From Spirochaetaceae bacterium (GTDB lineage: Bacteria; Spirochaetota; Spirochaetia; DSM-27196; SKKC01): a stretch of 5,893 bases of DNA. The stretch spans positions 1 to 5,893 of the forward strand of contig PUOG01000100.1 of assembly GCA_003552745.1 (NCBI GenBank). Direction: 5' to 3'. The notes beneath the pieces are model-generated. The model did no database searches and was not told where the DNA came from. It saw nothing but the letters and a program-made list of their open reading frames with translations. A program made the translations under genes and the position numbers. Of the stretch, positions 1 to 5,893 are shown one piece after another; within the stretch, counting starts at the first letter, position 1, and every line of letters starts with the position of its first letter.

Positions 1-358
1 AGACGCCTGAGCCGGCGCCTTCACTGTCCACGACCTTGTACGGTTTACTCATCGCATGCTCTCTCTCGCCGTACTGGATCTTGTACTCAGCCTTCAGCGA
101 ATCCACGAGCCGCCTCACGAACGGATCGGTGATCGAATAGATTCGCCGGTTCCCCTGAACCTCCGACCTGACGATCCCTTTATCCTTCAATACCGCAAGG
201 TGTTGCGATACCACCGGCTGCGGCTGGCGCACGCAGACCCACAGCTCGGACACACACGGTTCCTCTTCTCGGGCGATTGCACAGAGAAGCTCGAGTCGTA
301 CCGGATGCCCGCAGACTTTCAGTTTCTGAGCAATTGAACTCAATGCCGATTCAGCCAT
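1..358 (-). CDS. ArsR-family winged-helix transcriptional regulator (3' end outside window)
   Basis: The frame starts at ATG 358-356 and stays open to the left edge, giving 119 residues without a stop. AAGGTGG (372-366) lies 7 bases before the ATG, a good ribosome binding site. The protein has the ArsR/SmtB layout: an N-terminal helix, 'GHPVRLELL' (residues 17-25), a helix-turn-helix with 'QPQPVVSQHLAVLKDKGIV' (45-63), then the beta-wing 'GNRRIYSI' (69-76) and a C-terminal helix. Proteins of this family are cytoplasmic dimeric repressors that leave DNA when a metal, metalloid or redox signal binds. Four cysteines (C16, C26, C35, C42) are visible. C35 and C42 flank the helix that carries the ELCVCDL metal site in classical ArsR, but that motif itself is absent here, so the inducer cannot be named. 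Family length is usually 90-120 residues, so the stop is probably close by. The target beyond autoregulation is unknown. Confidence 0.88.
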   Translation of the reverse strand, partial: MAESALSSIAQKLKVCGHPVRLELLCAIAREEEPCVSELWVCVRQPQPVVSQHLAVLKDKGIVRSEVQGNRRIYSITDPFVRRLVDSLKAEYKIQYGEREHAMSKPYKVVDSEGAGSGV

Positions 359-399
359 GTTACCGCCACCTTTCGTCGCGATTGGGACGTCGATCTCGC

Positions 400-418
400 A
401 AACTCTATATATAAGTTT
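400..418. promoter_or_regulatory. AT-rich inverted repeat, possible ArsR-type operator
   Basis: The plus strand reads AAACT, 9 bases, AGTTT: perfect 5-base arms around an A/T-dominated centre. The repeat overlaps the proposed -10 box (414-419) and the likely transcription start of the ArsR-family gene. ArsR/SmtB repressors bind AT-rich imperfect inverted repeats and often block their own promoter, so autorepression is a natural reading. The arms are short, and an AT-rich 19-mer can be partly symmetric by chance. Confidence 0.35.
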
Positions 419-442
419 ATCGGAATTCGGCGAAATCGGCAA
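414..442 (-). promoter_or_regulatory. Candidate sigma70-type promoter of the ArsR-family gene
   Basis: On the minus strand TTGCCG (442-437) and TAAACT (419-414) are separated by exactly 17 bases. Each matches the consensus hexamer at 4 of 6 positions. The predicted transcript start is near 407, leaving a leader of about 50 bases before the ATG at 358. It lies in the gap between the FmdB-like gene and the regulator, in one of the few AT-rich stretches of the window. Called from sequence pattern only. Confidence 0.45.
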
Positions 443-457
443 CTCACTGCGGGAAGG

Positions 458-811
458 CTACGCGCTCTTCGAACCGGCGCTACTCTTCTCGCCGCCCTTC
501 TTCGATTCCGAGCCGGAGGAGGAGCTTTCCGACTTGGAGCTCTCGGTCTTCGCGCTCTCCGACGTCGTCGAATCCGATGACGAGCCGGACTTCGCCGCCC
601 CGTTACCGGACGAACCGTTCTTTGAGGATGAGCGGCTGTCGTTGATATAGAAACCGCTGCCCTTGAAAATGATGCCGCTGCCGCCGCCGATCAGCCGTCG
701 CAGCCCCTCTTTCTCGCAGGCGGGACAACTCTTCAACGGATCCTCGGACATCATCTGAAACGCTTCGAAGGTGTGTCCGCACTTCGTGCACTCATAATCG
801 TAGGTAGGCAT
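458..811 (-). CDS. FmdB-family zinc-ribbon protein with Ser-rich tail
   Basis: A 117-residue protein starting 'MPTYDYECTKCGHTFE', the signature of the FmdB / CxxC_CxxC_SSSS putative regulatory family. C8-x2-C11 and C29-x2-C32 form a likely zinc ribbon. They are followed by a Gly-rich segment 'GGGSGIIFKGSGFYIND' (residues 42-58), which is also typical of the family. From about residue 59 to the end the chain is low complexity, mostly Ser, Lys, Gly, Glu and Ala, and probably disordered. The family is named after a protein linked to formamidase/amide genes in Methylophilus; its biochemical role is not established. No signal peptide or membrane segment is seen, so it is probably cytoplasmic. The gene lies 68 bases after hisF with no strong terminator between, so read-through from the his genes is possible. 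The start is chosen on the conserved N-terminus; its ribosome binding site is unusually distant. Confidence 0.9.
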   Translation of the reverse strand: MPTYDYECTKCGHTFEAFQMMSEDPLKSCPACEKEGLRRLIGGGSGIIFKGSGFYINDSRSSSKNGSSGNGAAKSGSSSDSTTSESAKTESSKSESSSSGSESKKGGEKSSAGSKSA

Positions 812-823
812 CGTCGTTCATCG

Positions 824-827
824 CTCC
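824..827 (-). promoter_or_regulatory. Distant Shine-Dalgarno of the FmdB-like gene
   Basis: GGAG (827-824) is the only purine-rich Shine-Dalgarno-like sequence ahead of ATG 811. The spacing is 12 bases, longer than the usual 5-9. Another ATG (822-820) sits between them but is in a different frame, so it cannot start this protein. The conserved MPTYDYEC N-terminus still favours ATG 811. Translation may be modest. Confidence 0.4.
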
Positions 828-879
828 AAAATAATCAGTTTATTCGAACAGACCCGAGCTCCCCCAGCCGGACGCACGC

Positions 880-1650
880 TCACCATCGCATGCGAACCGG
901 AATATCGGAGCTCACCATCGTTCGTTTAATATCTTCTACTGTATAATCGCCAAAATGTACCATACTGGCAACAAGTGCCGCATCCGCAGCGCCGTCGCGA
1001 AAAACCTCCACGACGTGCTCCGGCGTGCCCGCCCCGCCGGAGGCGACAACCGGAACCGACACGTTCGTTGAGATGAGCCGGGTGAGCGTGATCTCGTACC
1101 CGTCCTTCGTTCCGTCGGCATCGATGCTGTTCACGACTATCTCGCCGGCGCCGCGCTCTACCGCCTCCCGCGCCCACTCGAGCGCATCGCGTTCGGTGGC
1201 TTTCCGGCCGCCGTTCATATAGATGCGGTAGCCGCTCGGCATCTGCGGATCGGCCTTCGCGTCCATTCCGAGGACGATGCACTGGCGGCCGAAGCGTTTC
1301 GCCCCCTCGTCGATTATTCCGGGATCCCGAACCGCCTGGCTGTTCACGCTCACCTTCTCCGCACCGGCGAGCAGCACCTCTCGCATGTGATCTACCGAGC
1401 CGATTCCGCCGCCGACGGCGAACGGCACGAAGATCTCTCTCGCCACGTTCCGCACCGTCTCGATCATAATACCGCGCCCTTCGGCACTTGCGGTTATGTC
1501 GTAGAAGACGAGCTCGTCGGCACCCGCCTCGTAGTACGCCCGCGCCATCTCAACCGGATCGCCGACATCGATGTTGTCCCTGAACCGAATCCCTTTCGTC
1601 GTCCGGCCGTCGCGAACATCGAGACAGACCACCACTCGTTTCTCAAGCAT
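880..1650 (-). CDS. hisF: Imidazole glycerol phosphate synthase, cyclase subunit HisF
   Basis: 256 residues, the normal length for this (beta/alpha)8-barrel. HisF uses ammonia channelled from HisH to convert PRFAR into imidazole glycerol phosphate and AICAR, linking histidine and purine synthesis. Both catalytic aspartates are present at their classical positions: D11 in 'VCLDVRDGR' and D130 in 'VLGMDAK'. The phosphate-binding loops 'GGGI' (80-83) and 'SGGAG' (204-208) are intact, as is 'SIDADGTKDGY' (175-185). The residues known from Thermotoga HisF to form the ammonia gate, R5, E46, K99 and a late Glu (here E170 in 'GAGE'), are all conserved. The frame extends upstream of 1650, but ATG 1650 gives the standard 'MLEKR' N-terminus and has its own ribosome binding site. 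The gene overlaps the end of hisH by 8 bases, suggesting translational coupling for equal subunit amounts. Confidence 0.97.
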   Translation of the reverse strand: MLEKRVVVCLDVRDGRTTKGIRFRDNIDVGDPVEMARAYYEAGADELVFYDITASAEGRGIMIETVRNVAREIFVPFAVGGGIGSVDHMREVLLAGAEKVSVNSQAVRDPGIIDEGAKRFGRQCIVLGMDAKADPQMPSGYRIYMNGGRKATERDALEWAREAVERGAGEIVVNSIDADGTKDGYEITLTRLISTNVSVPVVASGGAGTPEHVVEVFRDGAADAALVASMVHFGDYTVEDIKRTMVSSDIPVRMRW

Positions 1651-2293
1651 CGTCGGCCTCCTGTGCATGCGCCGTATCGGCGCGAGGCTCATCGGCGAGA
1701 AAGCTCGCAAGCATGCGAAGTCCGTACCGTCCGCTCTTCTCCGGGTGAAACTGCACCGCCCATACGTTTTCACGAGCGATCGCCGAGGCGAACCGCACGC
1801 CGTACTCGGTCTTGGCTATCACATCCGAGTCGCTCTCGGGGTCGGGATAGAAGGAATGAACGAAGTAGAAGCTCGCATCTGGAGGAACCTCTTCGAATAG
1901 AGAATGGTGATGTTTCGGCACGGCGCGATTCCATCCCATGTGCGGCACCTTCTCCGCCCGCGATGGACGGAGCGCTCGCGCTCTTCCCGGAATCAGCCCG
2001 AGGCACCGGGCATCGCTCTCCTCGGAGCTCTCCAGCACGATCTGTGCGCCGAGACAGATGCCGAACACCGGCAACCCTCGCCCCGCGAAGTCGAGTATGA
2101 GTCGATCCAGGCCACGCCCACGCAGCGTATCCATAGCCGAAGCGGCATCGCCGACACCGGGAATGAGAATCCGGCTGCAATCGCGGAGCGCCTCCGGATC
2201 GCCCGAGACAATGTACGCGGCACCGAGGTACGCCAACGCCGTCTCGATACTCTTGAGATTCCCCGCCTCGTAATCGATCACCCCGACCGACAC
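1643..2293 (-). CDS. hisH: Imidazole glycerol phosphate synthase, glutaminase subunit HisH
   Basis: 216 residues, a class I (triad) glutamine amidotransferase of normal HisH length. It hydrolyses glutamine and passes ammonia to HisF in the cytoplasmic HisHF complex. The nucleophile is C80 in 'GICLGAQ', and the rest of the triad is H183 and E185 in 'AVQFHPEKSG'. The oxyanion-side loop 'PGVGDA' (45-50) and the HisH signature 'KVPHMGWN' (115-122) are also present. Translation is assigned to GTG 2293, which gives 'MSVGVIDYEAGN', the expected family N-terminus, and follows AAGGAG at 6-base spacing. The frame is open farther upstream, but those codons lie inside the preceding lipoprotein gene and have no family similarity. 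The last 15 or so residues (Ala/Asp/Glu-rich) run past the usual end and carry the hisF ribosome binding site. Confidence 0.96.
   Translation of the reverse strand: MSVGVIDYEAGNLKSIETALAYLGAAYIVSGDPEALRDCSRILIPGVGDAASAMDTLRGRGLDRLILDFAGRGLPVFGICLGAQIVLESSEESDARCLGLIPGRARALRPSRAEKVPHMGWNRAVPKHHHSLFEEVPPDASFYFVHSFYPDPESDSDVIAKTEYGVRFASAIARENVWAVQFHPEKSGRYGLRMLASFLADEPRADTAHAQEADDA
1657..1662 (-). promoter_or_regulatory. Shine-Dalgarno of hisF, inside hisH
   Basis: A perfect AGGAGG (1662-1657) lies 6 bases before ATG 1650, within the last codons of hisH. It fixes the hisF start over the longer open frame that extends to 1773. Its position lets ribosomes ending on hisH (TGA 1645-1643) reinitiate at once. 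Confidence 0.85.
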
Positions 2294-2299
2294 ACTTCG

Positions 2300-2305
2300 C
2301 TCCTT
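2300..2305 (-). promoter_or_regulatory. Shine-Dalgarno that sets the hisH GTG start
   Basis: AAGGAG (2305-2300) lies 6 bases before the GTG at 2293-2291. The sequence there is GTGTG; the second GTG is the in-frame one and gives a normal HisH N-terminus. The nearest upstream ATG (2328-2326) is in another frame. Confidence 0.8.
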
Positions 2306-2327
2306 ATCCGGTACCGCCGCTCTTTCA

Positions 2328-3236
2328 TCACCCTGTCGCCACTCCCGCTCCGAGCGTCTCGAGAAAGCCGCCGGCCCACTCGCGCAGGCGCTCCTCATCG
2401 GCCGGCAGACCGGCAAACGTGATCACCTCCGCCTCGCGCTCGACGCTCAGATCGGCGAGCGGCACTCCTTCGGCCAGGCTTCCGATGACCAGACGGGCGA
2501 TCACCGACAGCACGCGGGCGGCCTGTTCGCTTCCGACATCGATGCGACCGGAAAGCTCGAACGGTAGCTCGCGTTCGGAGTCGCGCATATGCACGTTCAC
2601 CTCGATACGCTCGAGCGGCAGCACGCGCGCCTGTGACGGAAGACCGGCGCGAAGTGCCTCCCCGATCCGCGGCAGCACGAGCGAGAGCTCGGCCTCTTCA
2701 TCGAGATAGAAGACCTCTTCGGGCGGCTCACTCTCGGCCGCGCGAATCATCATCTCCTCGAGACCTCCGCCGGAAAAGAGAACGAGACTGCTCGACGCGA
2801 TGGCCAGCTGCCCCGGGCCGTCGCGCTCCTCGAACCAGGGTCGCGAGGAAACGGCGGTACTCACCGTTCTGCGGCGCCAGCGTCTGCTCATCGTAAGCCC
2901 GAACCGCATCCGCCCTCCCGGATAGTCGCCGGAAGCGATTGCCGCGATCTCCGCTTCGTTGCCGCCGGACCCGAGGGCGGTAACCACTCGATTACTGCTG
3001 TCGATGAGCTCACCGATCTCGCTCGCGTCGAGCTCGAAGCGATAGGCGATGTCACCGATGAGCTCGCGCAGATGCTCGGGTCGAATCGCCATGTAGACGG
3101 TCGCATCCGACGGCAGAGCCGCCTCCATCCGGTCGGGAGTCACCGGGAGATCGGTCGCGCAGGTCCCCGTCAGAAGTACGACCGCGATCCACGCGGCGCC
3201 GGCAAACCTGCCGCGAGCGAAACGACGAGAACCCAT
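2328..3236 (-). CDS. Unrecognised exported protein, probable lipoprotein
   Basis: 302 residues that I cannot assign to a named family. The N-terminus has a basic stretch (MGSRRFARGRFAG), a hydrophobic core 'AAWIAVVLL', then 'LTGTC' with Cys at residue 26. This is the only cysteine in the protein, so signal-peptidase-II cleavage and lipidation are likely, although Thr before the Cys departs from the usual Gly/Ala/Ser; spirochaetal lipoboxes are known to be looser. The mature part starts with a short linker, then 'LPSDATVYMAIRPEHLRELI' (41-60), a pattern resembling the opening of secreted proteins with repeated beta-rich halves (DUF3352-like), but this is only an impression. The rest is soluble, alternating acidic helices and strands, with no transmembrane segment. 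It begins 12 bases after ileS and ends 34 bases before hisH, so co-transcription is likely. Upstream in-frame GTG (3242) and TTG (3239) were passed over because GAGAG lies 7 bases before ATG 3236. Confidence 0.8.
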   Translation of the reverse strand: MGSRRFARGRFAGAAWIAVVLLTGTCATDLPVTPDRMEAALPSDATVYMAIRPEHLRELIGDIAYRFELDASEIGELIDSSNRVVTALGSGGNEAEIAAIASGDYPGGRMRFGLTMSRRWRRRTVSTAVSSRPWFEERDGPGQLAIASSSLVLFSGGGLEEMMIRAAESEPPEEVFYLDEEAELSLVLPRIGEALRAGLPSQARVLPLERIEVNVHMRDSERELPFELSGRIDVGSEQAARVLSVIARLVIGSLAEGVPLADLSVEREAEVITFAGLPADEERLREWAGGFLETLGAGVATG

Positions 3237-3243
3237 CAACACG

Positions 3244-3249
3244 CTCTCT
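3244..3249 (-). promoter_or_regulatory. Shine-Dalgarno of the lipoprotein gene, overlapping the ileS stop
   Basis: AGAGAG (3249-3244) lies 7 bases before ATG 3236 and shares its first base with the ileS TGA (3251-3249). The same purine run would be only 1 base from GTG 3242 and 4 from TTG 3239, so it selects the ATG. The overlap suggests coupling to ileS translation. Confidence 0.55.
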
Positions 3250-5893
3250 CAGGCTCTTTCCAGCCGAATCCGGCAGCTTCGGTCACCGCATTTCAGCTCC
3301 CGCGCGCCGTTCGCATCGCCGGTGAAAACCTCGACGGCCAGCGTCTCATTCATGATGTACTCGCGGAACTCCGAAACCGCCCGCTCGATCTCCTCCTCGC
3401 CGGCGATCGAAAGCCGTACGCGGTCGGTAACCTCGAGTCCCTGATCCTTGCGGAGATTCTGCACGGTTCGGATAAGATCTCGCGCAACCCCCTCGCTGTA
3501 CAGCTGCGGGGTGATCTCCGAATCGAGCGCGACGGTGAGACTCCCCTCGTTGAGCACCTTGAGGTTCTCTTTCTCGATGCGCTGCACCTCCACCCGCTCG
3601 GCATCGATCTCGAGCGGGTTGCCGTTCACCTCGAGATGGAGCGTGTTCCCGTCGAGCAGGCTCTGAATCTGCGCCCCGCTCAGCGCCGCGATCTCCTTCG
3701 CGGCTGCCTTGATATCCTTGCCCAGCTCCGGGCCGAGCACGCGGTAGTTCGGCTTCGCGCTATACTCGACGAGATCCTCCTCGTTGTCGCGGAATACGAC
3801 TTCCTTGACGTTCAACTCATCACGAACGATCTCGAGCATCTCGCGCAGCACCCGTTTCTCCTCCGGATTACGGGTGACCAGATAGAGCGCCGAAAGCGGC
3901 TGGCGGTTCTTCAGGTTGTGCATGCTGCGCAGCGCCCGCCCGAGTCGCACCGCCTTGCGGGTGGCGGCCATCTTCGTCTCGAGCTCCTCGTCACGCCGCT
4001 CGGCCTTCGCCCGCGGGTAGTCGCGGAGATGGACGCTTTCCGGATCGCTTTCAAGGCGCAGATTGCGATAGATCTCTTCGGTAATAAAGGGGATGATGGG
4101 CGCCGAAGCGGTCACCACCGTTTTCAATACCGAGTAGAGCGTCTCGTACGCCTGCTTCTTGTCGCGGTCGTTCTCGCTGCGCCAGAATCGGCGTCGCGAG
4201 CGCCGGATATACCAGTTGTTCAGCAGGTCGATGAAATCGACGATCGGCTCGCACGCCTTCTCGAGGCGGTAGTCGCTGAGAGCCGCGTCGGTTCGCGACA
4301 CCATCGTCTCCGCTTCGCTCAGAATCCAGCGATCGAGCGGATTCGCCGGATCGTCCGGAGCCCCTTCGGGCGAGACCTTGTCGATGTTCGCGTAGGTGAC
4401 GAAGAAGGTGTACGCATTCCAGAGCGGGATGATAACGCTCTTGAGGATCTCCTTCACCGATTCGTCGGAGAACTTCAGATCTTCGCCGCGCACCACCGGC
4501 GAGTTCATGAGACACATGCGCAACGCGTCGGCCCCGTAGGTCTCGATGATCTCCATCGGATCGGTGTAGTTACGCTGGCTTTTGCTCATCTTCTTGCCGT
4601 CGGCGGCGAGCACGAGCCCGTTAACGACGACGTTCTCGAACGCCGGTTTGTCGAAGAGCGCGGCGGCGAGCACCGTCAGCGTATAGAACCAGCCGCGCGT
4701 CTGGTCGAGCCCTTCGGCGATGAAATCGGCGGGGAAGTTCTGCTCGAACCACTGCCGGTTCTCGAACGGGTAGTGATTCTGCGCGTACGGCATCGAACCG
4801 CTTTCGAACCAGCAGTCGAGCACCTCCGGAACACGGCGCATCGTTCCCTTGCCGTCGGGACTCGGCCACGTAAGCTCATCGACGAAGTGCTTGTGCAGAT
4901 CGTCGACCGTGTGACCGACCTTCTCTTCCAGCTCTTCGAGGCTGCCGATTACCTCGGTGTAGTCGCTGCCGTCGCACTTCCAGACAGGAATCGGGTTACC
5001 CCAGAAGCGGTTGCGGCTGATCGCCCACTCCTTCGCGCCTTCGAGCCACTTTCCGAAGCGGCCGTCGCGCAGATGGTCGGGAACCCACTGAATCTTCGCA
5101 TTGGCACCGAGCATACTCTGCTTGATGCGCTCTACATCGACGAACCAGCTGGTGACCGCGCGGTAGATGAGCGGCGCGTCTGTCCGGTAGCAGAACGGAT
5201 ACGGGTGCACGTACGTGTCGCGCTTGACGAGCTTCCCCTCTTCCTTGAGGCGCTTGATGATCGCCTTGTCGGCATCCTTCACGAACTGACCCTGGTACTC
5301 AGGAATCTCATCGGTAAAGCGACACTCATCGTCGATCGGCAGCACGACCGGCAGGCCGCTGTTCTTGAGCACGTTGTAGTCGTCTTCGCCGAAACCGGGT
5401 GCGAGGTGAACGATGCCGGTCCCCTCGTCGGTGGTCACGAAGTCACCCTCGTAGACGGTAAACGCTCCCTTTTCGGCGAGGTCGGCGAAGTACGGCAGGA
5501 GCGGCTCATAGCGCATGTCGACGAGCTCGGAGCCGCTCATCCGCTCGACGATCTCGTACTCCTCGGCGCTGCGATAGTAGCTGCCGAGAAGCGACTCAGC
5601 GAGTATGTAGTGGTCGTCGCCGTCGCGAACCTTCACGTACCGGATTTCGGGGCCGACCGCGAGCGCAAGGTTACTCGGCAGCGTCCACGGCGTGGTCGTC
5701 CACGAGAGTAGATAGGTGTTTTCGGCATCGAGGACGCGGAAGCGCACGGTAATCGCCGGGTCGCTCACATCGCGATAGCCGCCGAGATTGACCTCGAAGT
5801 TGGACAGCGGCGTGGCGAGCTTCGGACTGTACGGGAGGATGTAGTATCCCTCGTAAACCAGCCCCTTCTCCCACAGGCGCTTGAAGACCCACC
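3249..5893 (-). CDS. ileS: Isoleucyl-tRNA synthetase, eukaryote-like (type 2) form, 5' end outside window
   Basis: 880 C-terminal residues of a class I aminoacyl-tRNA synthetase that charges tRNA-Ile in the cytoplasm; the frame enters from the right edge ('WVFKRLWEKGLVYEGYY') and ends at TGA 3251-3249. Visible in order: the CP1 editing domain with its Thr-rich 'WTTTPWTLPSN' (about 5702-5670) and 'GTGIVHLAPGFGEDDY' (about 5423-5376) with the conserved Asp; 'GLDQTRGWFYTL'; the KMSKS ATP loop (4592-4578); the anticodon-binding helical domain with 'DRWILSE' and 'NNWYIRRSRRRFW'; and a long C-terminal extension containing 'VQNLRKDQGLEVTDRV'. The paired CxxC zinc finger that ends the usual bacterial IleRS is absent, which with the extension marks the eukaryote-like type found in spirochaetes and some other bacteria. 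This type is often naturally tolerant of mupirocin. The HIGH motif and roughly 150-200 N-terminal residues lie beyond the window, as would any T-box leader. GTG 5768 is an internal Val codon, not the start. Confidence 0.97.
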   Translation of the reverse strand, partial: WVFKRLWEKGLVYEGYYILPYSPKLATPLSNFEVNLGGYRDVSDPAITVRFRVLDAENTYLLSWTTTPWTLPSNLALAVGPEIRYVKVRDGDDHYILAESLLGSYYRSAEEYEIVERMSGSELVDMRYEPLLPYFADLAEKGAFTVYEGDFVTTDEGTGIVHLAPGFGEDDYNVLKNSGLPVVLPIDDECRFTDEIPEYQGQFVKDADKAIIKRLKEEGKLVKRDTYVHPYPFCYRTDAPLIYRAVTSWFVDVERIKQSMLGANAKIQWVPDHLRDGRFGKWLEGAKEWAISRNRFWGNPIPVWKCDGSDYTEVIGSLEELEEKVGHTVDDLHKHFVDELTWPSPDGKGTMRRVPEVLDCWFESGSMPYAQNHYPFENRQWFEQNFPADFIAEGLDQTRGWFYTLTVLAAALFDKPAFENVVVNGLVLAADGKKMSKSQRNYTDPMEIIETYGADALRMCLMNSPVVRGEDLKFSDESVKEILKSVIIPLWNAYTFFVTYANIDKVSPEGAPDDPANPLDRWILSEAETMVSRTDAALSDYRLEKACEPIVDFIDLLNNWYIRRSRRRFWRSENDRDKKQAYETLYSVLKTVVTASAPIIPFITEEIYRNLRLESDPESVHLRDYPRAKAERRDEELETKMAATRKAVRLGRALRSMHNLKNRQPLSALYLVTRNPEEKRVLREMLEIVRDELNVKEVVFRDNEEDLVEYSAKPNYRVLGPELGKDIKAAAKEIAALSGAQIQSLLDGNTLHLEVNGNPLEIDAERVEVQRIEKENLKVLNEGSLTVALDSEITPQLYSEGVARDLIRTVQNLRKDQGLEVTDRVRLSIAGEEEIERAVSEFREYIMNETLAVEVFTGDANGARELKCGDRSCRIRLERA

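Noticed and set aside
828..850. AT-rich stretch before the FmdB-like gene as a promoter; it shares ATAAACT with the ArsR-gene promoter region
   Set aside because: No reasonable -35 hexamer lies 16-18 bases upstream of either -10 candidate, and a 7-base match between AT-rich stretches is expected by chance.
850..872. Possible terminator hairpin between hisF and the FmdB-like gene
   Set aside because: On the minus strand CCGGCT-GGGGG-AGCTCGG can fold into about 6 pairs with one bulge, but no U-run follows it. This is too weak to call.
880..2293. hisH/hisF as the HisH2-HisF2 paralogues used in surface-sugar amidation
   Set aside because: HisF keeps the canonical CLDV-DGR-TKG N-terminus, D11, D130 and the ammonia-gate residues, and HisH has the complete triad and the PHMGWN signature. 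These are the features of the histidine-pathway enzyme.
1387..2422. Several plus-strand open frames of 100-240 codons opposite hisF and hisH
   Set aside because: They are Arg/Ser/Pro-rich antisense shadows typical of GC-rich DNA, with no family similarity, and they lie opposite genes with intact catalytic motifs.
3072..5711. A 2640-base open frame on the plus strand, antisense to ileS and to the start of the lipoprotein gene
   Set aside because: It lies in exact codon register with ileS, so its stops could arise only from TTA, CTA or TCA codons in ileS, which are rare in a GC-rich gene. The translation resembles no known family, and the minus strand clearly encodes IleRS.
5671..5892. A separate small minus-strand frame at the right edge
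   Set aside because: It is an out-of-frame shadow of ileS. The ileS frame itself reads through to the edge with clear IleRS sequence.

Overview
The window reads as a GC-rich bacterial chromosome segment with every gene on the minus strand. In transcription order (right to left) the genes are ileS (5' end beyond the right edge), an unrecognised probable lipoprotein, hisH, hisF, a FmdB-type zinc-ribbon protein, and an ArsR-family regulator (3' end beyond the left edge). Genes fill nearly the whole window, and the longest gap is about 99 bases. I see no tRNA, rRNA, insertion sequence, CRISPR array or phage signature.

Right part (3249-5893): isoleucyl-tRNA synthetase, with the editing domain, KMSKS loop, anticodon-binding domain and a long C-terminal extension that lacks the zinc-finger ending of the common bacterial form. 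This is the eukaryote-like (type 2) IleRS. Middle (2328-3236): a 302-residue exported protein whose only cysteine lies at the end of a signal peptide, in an atypical lipobox. Type 2 IleRS combined with a relaxed lipobox fits a spirochaete, such as a free-living high-GC Spirochaetaceae relative. That assignment is inference; no taxon-specific marker is present.

Centre-left (880-2293): hisH and hisF overlap by 8 bases, each preceded by a good Shine-Dalgarno sequence at 6-base spacing. They encode the two subunits of imidazole glycerol phosphate synthase (glutaminase and cyclase), and both active sites are intact. No other his gene is present. The tight spacing from ileS to hisF (12 bases, 34 bases, then an overlap) suggests one transcription unit.

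Left part (1-811): a small FmdB-like zinc-ribbon protein with a Ser-rich tail, then a 99-base gap holding the best promoter candidate in the window. This promoter has an AT-rich inverted repeat over its -10 region and lies just upstream of the ArsR-type gene, an arrangement expected for autorepression. I found no clearly novel system. The items most worth a second look are the unknown lipoprotein linked to hisHF and the ArsR regulator with its putative operator.
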